From: 2-01-FULL-49-17 sp035549275
Lineage (GTDB): Bacteria; Patescibacteriota; Minisyncoccia; 2-02-FULL-40-12; GWA2-44-9
Direction: 5' to 3'
NCBI GenBank assembly: GCA_035549275.1
Contig: DASZRH010000025.1
Location: 1 to 11,159, forward strand
DNA length: 11,159 nucleotides
The notes beneath the pieces are model-generated. The model saw only the letters and a list, made by a program, of their open reading frames with translations, searched no databases and had not been told where the DNA came from. The position numbers were made by a program, and so were the translations under genes. The stretch's first letter is position 1, and each line of letters opens with the position of its first letter. Below are positions 1-4,622 of the stretch, piece after piece.

Positions 1-192
1 AAAGGCGCGGCGGGCAATTCCTCCGATTTTGTCATGCCTCCGACGATGGTCCGACCTGCACCACCAGTCCCTCCGGCCCCGTCAGCCTCGACGCCCGGGC
101 CTGAAACCTCATCGTCAGCTCCGGTTCCCGTGCCTCCGGTCAGCCAGCCGTCCACACCTCCGGCTCCACCAACCCCGCAAAATCCCGTATAA
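1..192 (+). CDS. C-terminal proline-rich tail of an unidentified protein (5' truncated by window edge)
   Basis: Frame 1 is open from the first base to a TAA at 190-192 and encodes 63 residues. The composition is strongly biased to Pro, Ala, Ser, Thr and Val, with repeated PPAP/PVPP/TPPAP-like runs. This is typical of an extended, disordered C-terminal tail or wall/periplasm-spanning linker. No start codon is expected because the gene enters from outside the window. The stop overlaps the next gene's ATG as TAATG, so the two are probably in one operon and translationally coupled, and the protein may belong to the same pilin-like locus. No catalytic or structural domain is visible, so its function cannot be named. 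A different reading frame at 29-217 covers the same DNA but has a frameshifted, arginine-rich product and is not considered real. Confidence 0.7.
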   Translation, partial: KGAAGNSSDFVMPPTMVRPAPPVPPAPSASTPGPETSSSAPVPVPPVSQPSTPPAPPTPQNPV

Positions 193-193
193 T
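188..193 (+). promoter_or_regulatory. Candidate -10 element (TATAAT) for the large pilin-like gene
   Basis: A perfect TATAAT lies at 188-193, across the upstream stop codon. An in-frame ATG follows 7 nt later at 201, so a transcript started from this box would be leaderless or nearly so. No good -35 hexamer is seen at 17-18 nt upstream (TCCACC at best). The match could be a by-product of the TAATG junction, so this is a tentative call. Confidence 0.35.
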
Positions 194-2126
194 GAAGATA
201 ATGAAACCACTGTTTAAGCTTATGCTTATTTCCGCAATTCCGTTGGTATTTTTCTTTGCACAATCTCCTGCAACCAAAGCAGCCTGTACGCTGACATCCG
301 GCACCTGGTCAGTATCTTCTGTGACGGTAACCCAGCCCACAACACTGACGGTCAACTCTAGTGGTTGCGGTTCTCGCAATGTCGATTTGCAAGTATTCGT
401 AAAAAAATCTTCGGGGACTACATCTTTGATTCGAAATATTCCCGGGGGATTTTCAACTTCCGGAGGAACTATCCAATTGATTTTCACAACAGCTGATATG
501 GGTGGTGATCCGGGGCCGGTTACGATTACTGTCGAAGCAAAAGCATCCGATGGTTCAAGCAATACGGTTACATCTCAACCGCTTACTCTTTCCGCTGCTC
601 CGAACACCACGGGCATTACCGTGAATTTTGATGCGATGCAAGGGATTTCTCCAAAAATCATACCCAGCAATAACCAAGTTAATGTAATTGCCGCCGTAAC
701 AATTAACGTTGCAAATTTCGGTTCATATTGCGGTGATCCGAATACTTCTAGTTTTCGCTGGTCGGTATATGAAATATATCCAAATAGTACTTTTGATAAA
801 GCAATATGGCCAACTGGGTCGGTACTAGGTCAAGAAGTGTCGTTCGATAGAAGTGCTGCAACCGTAGTTAAGACAGTGACTGCGACCGTAAGCATTATTT
901 CTTATCCTTCTGATAGTACGCTTACACAAGTTCCAATCTATACAGTCATTGAATGTCCAACTGGAAATTCAGTCGGAGTTCATAAAAATGCTTCTCAATC
1001 AGCTGCTATACCTTTAATTCGGGGAACTGGTAATTTGACATACAACTGCGCAGTTGCTGATAGCAGAAGCAGTTCCGGTTATACCTATGCATGCAGTCCT
1101 GGCAATCTTTCGAATTGTTCTGATGTTCCTCAATGCGGCGGTAAATGCTCGGGGCAGCAGATTCCGGTAAGTTTGTGCGGATCTCCCGCGCCTAATCCAA
1201 ATACCGGAGGTGGCGGGACAAACAACGGGAACGGTGCAAGTACCGGAACCACAGGGGAAACCAAGTCATACTCGTTCTCGTTGTTTAACCCGCTGTGCCA
1301 AGGTGACAGCAGTTCGTGTCCGCAGAATATTTTTGATGTTTTTGATATCGTCTCGACCTGGATTGTAAACATTTCCATTCCGATTGCGGTGATTTTGATT
1401 CTCTGGGCTGGTTTTAAGATGCTGACCAGCGGCGGCGTACCGGCCAACGTCCAGCAAGGCAAAAAAATTATCACCTACGTCGTTCTTGGCCTCGTAATCA
1501 TCTTTATCGGCAAAGGCTTTATTTCCCTTATCTACAGCATCTTGAATCTGGGATCGGGAAGTAGCACTACTCAAGACACGACAGGCGTAAACGGGCCCAA
1601 CACCTCAGGTGCAGTCTGCAGCGGTAATGCGTATGTTCTGGGCAACCAAGTTATCGGCAGCTGCGCGAATGGATTTGCAGTCTGCGTCGGCGGTAAGGAG
1701 TATTCAAATACCGGCGTGGCAACCGGGGCAAGTTGCTCTGACACTTGCGGCGCCGGTGGCCTCTGTCAGAACGGCATTCTCAATGACCAGGGTACAGGCA
1801 TCAAATCCTGCACGCGTGACTCGGATTGTGCGCCGAAGTCGGCGGGCGTAGGACTGGGGTATGCGTGTAGCACGACCAGCGATTGTGTTTCCGGCCTGGT
1901 ATGCGATAATACATTATGTAAGCGGCCGGGCGGCAACGCCATCGGCGAAGCTTGCTTGAATACCCAATGCGCCCAGGGTCTGGCCTGCGACAACACGACC
2001 GCGGCGAGCGTGCAGATCAATAATCGCACCGTCGGCACATGTTATCAGCCGCTCTGCAATCAGGATCTCCATAAATGCATCAATAATTCGAATATTACGT
2101 GCAGTTCAAGCGCCGATTGCCAATAG
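192..2126 (+). CDS. Large modular VirB2/TrbC pilin-like membrane protein with cysteine-rich C-terminal region
   Basis: This 644-aa protein appears modular. Residues 1-31 form a signal peptide (Lys-rich start, hydrophobic core, ATKA-A cleavage-like site). Residues about 32-280 form a Ser/Thr-rich, probably beta-sandwich extracytoplasmic region. Residues 286-330 are Cys-rich, followed by a Gly/Asn linker (338-354). Two transmembrane helices at about 387-411 and 425-452 are joined by a short loop with a lysine pair (GGVPANVQQGKK), as in VirB2/TrbC-type pilins. The tail (456-644) holds 20 cysteines. Both ends should be extracytoplasmic with the basic loop inside. VirB2-like proteins form pili or secretion channels; most are near 100 aa, so this is far longer than the family norm. 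Start ATG 192 forms TAATG with the upstream stop; ATG 201 is an alternative that suits a leaderless transcript. Neither has a Shine-Dalgarno sequence. The precise function is unknown. Confidence 0.75.
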   Translation: MKIMKPLFKLMLISAIPLVFFFAQSPATKAACTLTSGTWSVSSVTVTQPTTLTVNSSGCGSRNVDLQVFVKKSSGTTSLIRNIPGGFSTSGGTIQLIFTTADMGGDPGPVTITVEAKASDGSSNTVTSQPLTLSAAPNTTGITVNFDAMQGISPKIIPSNNQVNVIAAVTINVANFGSYCGDPNTSSFRWSVYEIYPNSTFDKAIWPTGSVLGQEVSFDRSAATVVKTVTATVSIISYPSDSTLTQVPIYTVIECPTGNSVGVHKNASQSAAIPLIRGTGNLTYNCAVADSRSSSGYTYACSPGNLSNCSDVPQCGGKCSGQQIPVSLCGSPAPNPNTGGGGTNNGNGASTGTTGETKSYSFSLFNPLCQGDSSSCPQNIFDVFDIVSTWIVNISIPIAVILILWAGFKMLTSGGVPANVQQGKKIITYVVLGLVIIFIGKGFISLIYSILNLGSGSSTTQDTTGVNGPNTSGAVCSGNAYVLGNQVIGSCANGFAVCVGGKEYSNTGVATGASCSDTCGAGGLCQNGILNDQGTGIKSCTRDSDCAPKSAGVGLGYACSTTSDCVSGLVCDNTLCKRPGGNAIGEACLNTQCAQGLACDNTTAASVQINNRTVGTCYQPLCNQDLHKCINNSNITCSSSADCQ

Positions 2127-2131
2127 TTATC

Positions 2132-2551
2132 ATGATGAAACGAGTTACAATCTTCTCATCCGCATTCTTCTTTACCGCTCTGGCGGCTGTAGCCGATGTG
2201 GCCACACCGCCGTCTGACGGCGGGTTGGACAGCCAGCCGGGAGTCAATCTCACGGTTCAGAGCTTATATGGCATTCTCCAGGGCTTAGTCTGCTGGGCGA
2301 GCCGTTTTGTCCTGGTGGCCATGGTCGGCTTCATCATCTGGTATGGCGTTTTGTTCATGGTTGCCCGCGGCGATCCGGCTAAATTTACGCTGGCCAAGAA
2401 AAATCTCTGGTACGGAGTCCTGGGCATTATCGTTATTTTGGGCGCGTACACGATTGTAGCGACCGTCGGCAATGGCATTCAAAGCATTGGCAGCGATCAA
2501 TCCACGACGGCTTGGAACAATTATATCCCGCTGGATTGCTCAACTTTCTAA
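2132..2551 (+). CDS. Small two-helix VirB2/pilin-like membrane protein (pilin-like paralogue 2)
   Basis: This 139-aa protein has a signal-peptide-like N-terminus (residues 1-22, MMKRV then a hydrophobic stretch ending in LAAVA). Two transmembrane helices lie at about 55-78 and 92-114, with a polar loop between them (ARGDPAKFTLAKK). The loop has the same place and flavour as the loop of the upstream large protein and of the two genes that follow. The C-terminal tail is short and contains one Cys (136); Cys54 precedes the first helix. Starts at 2132 or 2135 (ATGATG) are equally possible; only 5-8 nt separate them from the preceding stop and no Shine-Dalgarno sequence is seen, which suggests coupling. 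The likely role is a structural subunit of a surface or secretion assembly, inferred from architecture. Confidence 0.75.
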   Translation: MMKRVTIFSSAFFFTALAAVADVATPPSDGGLDSQPGVNLTVQSLYGILQGLVCWASRFVLVAMVGFIIWYGVLFMVARGDPAKFTLAKKNLWYGVLGIIVILGAYTIVATVGNGIQSIGSDQSTTAWNNYIPLDCSTF

Positions 2552-2553
2552 CC

Positions 2554-2934
2554 ATGAAATCCTTTATCTCAAAAATGTTTGCGTTTATCGCCGGTGTTCT
2601 GCCGATTGCGGTTTCCGCCGCGGCCAGCTCACTGCCGGCCGGCAATCCGATTACCTTTGATTTCATTGATAACCTGGCCGCGACGCTTTTGAACTTCATT
2701 ATCGGTCTTTCGGGGATATTGATGGTTGGCTCGATTGTGGTAAGTGGTATAATGATTACAACTTCCCGAGAGAATCCACTACGATTCAAAAGCGGCATCG
2801 CGGCCCTGAAAACGGCGATCTGGGGGTCAGCCGTCGTGCTCGGCGTTGGGGTTATCATTAACACCATCTGGGCTTTGGTAACACGCGATTTTTTCTGCCA
2901 AGTCAGCCTGCTCGGCGTGTGCATATTCAATTAA
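2554..2934 (+). CDS. Small two-helix VirB2/pilin-like membrane protein (pilin-like paralogue 3)
   Basis: This 126-aa protein has an N-terminal signal peptide (residues 1-23, two Lys then a hydrophobic core ending in VSAAA). Transmembrane helices lie at about 44-70 and 86-109, with the loop TSRENPLRFKSG between them. The loop position and the N/D-P-x-x-F/K pattern match paralogue 2. The C-terminus after helix 2 carries ALVTRDFFC, closely similar to GFVTRSFFS at the end of the next gene, which supports common ancestry of the two. Cys115 and Cys123 are near the end. ATG 2554 begins 2 nt after the previous stop with no Shine-Dalgarno sequence, so translation is probably coupled. A longer reading from 2512 has no better start and would overlap the preceding gene. 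Confidence 0.75.
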   Translation: MKSFISKMFAFIAGVLPIAVSAAASSLPAGNPITFDFIDNLAATLLNFIIGLSGILMVGSIVVSGIMITTSRENPLRFKSGIAALKTAIWGSAVVLGVGVIINTIWALVTRDFFCQVSLLGVCIFN

Positions 2935-2946
2935 TAACGAACATTT

Positions 2947-2978
2947 TATGATATTAACAAGCGTGAAAGGGGGTGGGG
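2947..2978 (+). promoter_or_regulatory. Strong ribosome binding site and possible -10 box before pilin-like paralogue 4
   Basis: AAAGGGGG at 2966-2973 lies 6 nt before ATG 2980, followed by a second GGGG, and is one of only two clear Shine-Dalgarno-like sites in the window. TATGAT at 2947-2952 matches 5 of 6 positions of a -10 box, but the -35 candidate 17 nt upstream (TATTCA, 2924-2929) is weak. The fourth pilin gene may therefore be expressed separately from, or more strongly than, the first three. The ribosome site is more secure than the promoter. Confidence 0.5.
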
Positions 2979-2979
2979 T

Positions 2980-3303
2980 ATGAAACAGTTTAAGAACCTT
3001 GCGTACGCGGCCGTAGCCGCGCTGCCGGACCCAACCTCGCCGGTAACGGGGCAGGCGGTAACGCTCGCTGAAATTCAGGATCGCATCCAGCAGGTTGCCC
3101 AATTCCTGATCGTCATCAGTTTGGTGATCGCGGTGGCCTTCATCGTCATCGGCGGTATCCGCTATATGGTGGCCGGAGGCGGCGATACCAAAGCGGCGAA
3201 AGCGACGATCTACAACGGTATCATCGGTGCAGCCGTCGTACTGGCCGTCGGTGTTATCTTGCAGACCGTGGCCGGATTCGTTACTCGTTCGTTCTTCAGC
3301 TAA
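2980..3303 (+). CDS. Small two-helix VirB2/TrbC pilin-like protein (pilin-like paralogue 4)
   Basis: This 107-aa protein has two transmembrane helices at about 42-66 and 78-100, joined by a Gly/Lys-rich loop (AGGGDTKAAKATIYNG). This is the clearest VirB2/TrbC-like arrangement in the window and close to the usual size of that family. The N-terminus differs from its neighbours: only a short hydrophobic stretch (about residues 7-15) precedes a Pro/Thr-rich segment and an amphipathic segment (28-40), so a classical signal peptide is doubtful. No earlier start exists, because an in-frame TAA lies at 2935-2937. The gene has its own strong Shine-Dalgarno site, 45 nt separates it from paralogue 3, and a large hairpin lies just after its stop. 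These features suggest it may be the most highly produced subunit, which is an inference. The C-terminus GFVTRSFFS resembles that of paralogue 3. Confidence 0.8.
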   Translation: MKQFKNLAYAAVAALPDPTSPVTGQAVTLAEIQDRIQQVAQFLIVISLVIAVAFIVIGGIRYMVAGGGDTKAAKATIYNGIIGAAVVLAVGVILQTVAGFVTRSFFS

Positions 3304-3365
3304 TATGGTTTGAGTGCACTCGAACCAACCATAACGCCGCCATGTGGCGGTGTTATGGTTGGTTC
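3304..3365 (+). other. Two overlapping, mutually exclusive hairpins after the pilin genes
   Basis: A 20-nt self-complementary block (3307-3326, centred on GAGTGCACTC) overlaps a 20-bp hairpin with arms 3322-3341 and 3346-3365 and an ATGT loop. The long hairpin contains a single G-U pair. TATGGTT occurs at 3304-3310 and again at 3354-3360, so the AACCATA arm (3327-3333) can pair with either copy. No T-tract follows, so this is not a standard intrinsic terminator. It could protect the 3' end of the pilin mRNA, partially block read-through, or control the methyltransferase that starts 10 nt later without a Shine-Dalgarno site. Confidence 0.6.
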
Positions 3366-3375
3366 CTGATTCCAC

Positions 3376-3933
3376 ATGACCCCCTATCATTGGATCCTTC
3401 TTATCGTTGAAGTTGCTGTCTTAACCTGGCTCTGCGTGATTTTTGTTTCAGGCGTCCATTCTTCGTTTGCGGGTGCACCGTATGTCCCGACGCGGCCCTG
3501 GCGAGTAAAACGTATTCTGGATTTTGCCGGACTCAAAACTTCCGACGTGTTCTATGATTTGGGCTGCGGCGACGGGCGGATGGTTATCGCCGCTTGCCAG
3601 AAGTTTCATGTTGCCAAATCCATCGGCTATGAGGCCACGCTGTGGCCATCTCTGAAAGCCCGACTGCTGATTCGTGCGAAGAAAATTTCTGGCGCTGAAA
3701 TTCACCGCGCCAATATTCTCAAAATTGATTGTTCGCCGGCGACGTTCGTGTATTTATATCTTTTTCCGGAAATCGTCGATTCTTTGGCCGCAAAACTGGC
3801 GGAAGAATTGCAATCGGGTACACGAGTGATGTCGGTGAGTTTTCCGATTGATACTGCTCGGCATCCTGAATTCACGTTGAAAAAAACCCAAAAAATCGAT
3901 AGTATTACGGCGTATCTGTACGAGCGGACGTAG
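3376..3933 (+). CDS. Membrane-anchored class I SAM methyltransferase, FAM173/ATP synthase c-subunit lysine methyltransferase-like
   Basis: This 185-aa protein has one N-terminal transmembrane helix (about 5-26), then the segment APYVPT (34-39) and a Rossmann-type methyltransferase core. Motif I is DLGCGDGR (61-68), which binds S-adenosylmethionine; the acidic end of the second strand is Glu86. A YLYLFPE segment (126-132) stands where FAM173-type enzymes carry their LxPE-like motif. A membrane anchor, an xYVPT segment, motif I and this segment, in a protein of about 200 aa, is the pattern of the FAM173 family. Eukaryotic members methylate lysines, including one in the loop of the two-helix ATP synthase c subunit. 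Here the nearest two-helix proteins are the upstream pilin-like ones. The substrate is not shown by the sequence. ATG 3376 lacks a Shine-Dalgarno site. The start is supported by the complete membrane anchor. Confidence 0.78.
   Translation: MTPYHWILLIVEVAVLTWLCVIFVSGVHSSFAGAPYVPTRPWRVKRILDFAGLKTSDVFYDLGCGDGRMVIAACQKFHVAKSIGYEATLWPSLKARLLIRAKKISGAEIHRANILKIDCSPATFVYLYLFPEIVDSLAAKLAEELQSGTRVMSVSFPIDTARHPEFTLKKTQKIDSITAYLYERT
3877..3905 (+). promoter_or_regulatory. Candidate promoter for tRNA-Leu
   Basis: TTGAAA at 3877-3882 (5 of 6 to the consensus) is followed after exactly 17 nt by TAGTAT at 3900-3905 (4 of 6), inside the end of the methyltransferase gene. Transcription would start near 3912, about 26 nt before the tRNA. 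The geometry is good, but an A-rich coding stretch can give such matches by chance. Confidence 0.4.
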
Positions 3934-3937
3934 GAAC

Positions 3938-4021
3938 GCTCTCGTGGCGGAACTGGCATACGCGCTGCGCTTAGGACGCAGTTCCCGAAAGGGATTAGAG
4001 GTTCAAATCCTCTCGAGAGCA
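3938..4021 (+). tRNA. tRNA-Leu (anticodon UAG)
   Basis: This is a class II tRNA with every arm visible. The acceptor stem is GCTCTCG/CGAGAGC, and the D arm has a GCG/CGC stem and a GG-containing loop. The anticodon stem CTGCG/CGCAG encloses the loop CTTAGGA, with anticodon TAG at 3972-3974. The long variable arm is TCCC-GAAA-GGGA, and the T arm is AGAGG-TTCAAAT-CCTCT. The discriminator base is A (4021), as expected for leucine. CCA is not encoded (CTC follows), so it must be added by a nucleotidyltransferase. The tRNA reads CUN leucine codons. It begins 4 nt after the methyltransferase stop. Confidence 0.97.
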
Positions 4022-4054
4022 CTCTTGGATTTTTGGTCCCCATTACGGGACTAA

Positions 4055-4089
4055 TTGACGTAAACTATATGTTGTGTTAGAAATATATT
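4055..4089 (+). promoter_or_regulatory. Candidate promoter for the Nudix/unknown gene pair
   Basis: TTGACG (4055-4060) matches 5 of 6 bases of a -35 box. Two -10 candidates follow. TAGAAA (4078-4083) lies at the ideal 17-nt spacing. TATATT (4084-4089) is a better hexamer but sits 23 nt from TTGACG. TATATT lies 7 nt before ATG 4097, the same arrangement as at 188-203. The region is the AT-rich gap after the tRNA, a natural place for a promoter. Confidence 0.45.
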
Positions 4090-4096
4090 GACTGGC

Positions 4097-4609
4097 ATGA
4101 ATATGCTAAGTACAACGTTATTTCACAACAAAAACGAGAAAAAATACGTGATGAGGGGGCTTCTAAAAGTTGTGCAATTATTCAGGCGGCTCTATTGGCG
4201 GCTTATGCGCCCAGAGACAAGAGGTATACGTGCGATTCTTGTTGCCTATGACGGGAAAATTCTCTTAGTGCGGCACAAATACCAAGAAGGGTGGTTTTTG
4301 CCTGGCGGGAAAATTTCTGGCAGAGAGAATGATGAGGATGCGATTCGTCGTGAACTTCGGGAGGAGCTTGGCATAGAAATAATATCTCACCCTGAAAAGC
4401 TGGGTGAATACTTGAATACATACGAATACAAGAAAGACACTATCGTGGTATTCGTGATACATGATTTCACGCAAAGATCAAAGAAGCACTTCGAAATTGA
4501 AGAGCAGCGGCTCTTTGACCCCCGAAACCTACCAAGTGGAGTATCTCCTGGAACCAAAAAGCGTATTGAGGAGTGGCTTGGGGAGAGATTGAAAACAGGT
4601 CAGTGGTGA
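4097..4609 (+). CDS. Nudix hydrolase
   Basis: Nudix enzymes cleave nucleoside diphosphates linked to another group, using Mg2+ held by the Nudix box. The full box is present: counting from ATG 4097, Gly71, Glu77, Arg85-Glu86, Glu89-Glu90, Gly92 and a following Ile fit the G-x5-E-x7-RE-U-x-EE-x-G-U pattern. It is preceded by the usual strand-turn WFLPGGK. Residues about 45-150 form the domain, and a basic, partly hydrophobic N-terminal segment (about 20-38) precedes it. The substrate cannot be told from sequence. The start is uncertain: TTG 4088, ATG 4097, ATG 4103 and ATG 4151 are in frame, none with a clear Shine-Dalgarno site. ATG 4097 fits the upstream -10 box, whereas ATG 4151 fits the domain boundary. 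The stop TGA at 4607-4609 overlaps nothing and lies 13 nt before the next gene, so the two probably form an operon. Confidence 0.9.
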   Translation: MNMLSTTLFHNKNEKKYVMRGLLKVVQLFRRLYWRLMRPETRGIRAILVAYDGKILLVRHKYQEGWFLPGGKISGRENDEDAIRRELREELGIEIISHPEKLGEYLNTYEYKKDTIVVFVIHDFTQRSKKHFEIEEQRLFDPRNLPSGVSPGTKKRIEEWLGERLKTGQW

Positions 4610-4610
4610 C

Positions 4611-4619
4611 AGGGAGGGG
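4611..4619 (+). promoter_or_regulatory. Strong Shine-Dalgarno site fixing the start at 4623
   Basis: AGGGAGGGG sits directly between the Nudix stop and ATG 4623, with GGGAGG ending 5 nt before the ATG. It fixes the start of the unknown 319-aa protein. Most other genes in the window lack such a site. Confidence 0.75.
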
Positions 4620-4622
4620 CAA

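Noticed and set aside
29..217. 62-codon open frame at the left edge
   Set aside because: It is frame-shifted relative to the proline-rich frame and yields an Arg/His-rich product with no features; the frame-1 reading has a coherent composition and a stop that couples to the next gene.
2827..3390. Minus-strand open frame of 187 codons opposite the pilin-like genes
   Set aside because: It is the antisense of two well-supported membrane proteins and the hairpin region, with His/Asp/Arg-rich low-complexity composition and no ribosome site or domain.
4001..4021. tRNA-Leu 3' end as an integration (att) site
   Set aside because: No second copy of the tRNA 3' end was found in the window; the only other CTCGAG occurrences share about 6-7 bases. 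No integrase is present.
3702..4043. Minus-strand open frame of 113 codons across the tRNA and the methyltransferase end
   Set aside because: Part of it is simply the reverse complement of the tRNA-Leu, a common source of false open frames, and the rest is antisense to a well-supported gene.
4034..4053. Small hairpin TGGTCCC-CATTAC-GGGACTA after the tRNA as a terminator
   Set aside because: The stem is 7 bp with a G-U pair and no T-tract follows on either strand, so support is too weak.
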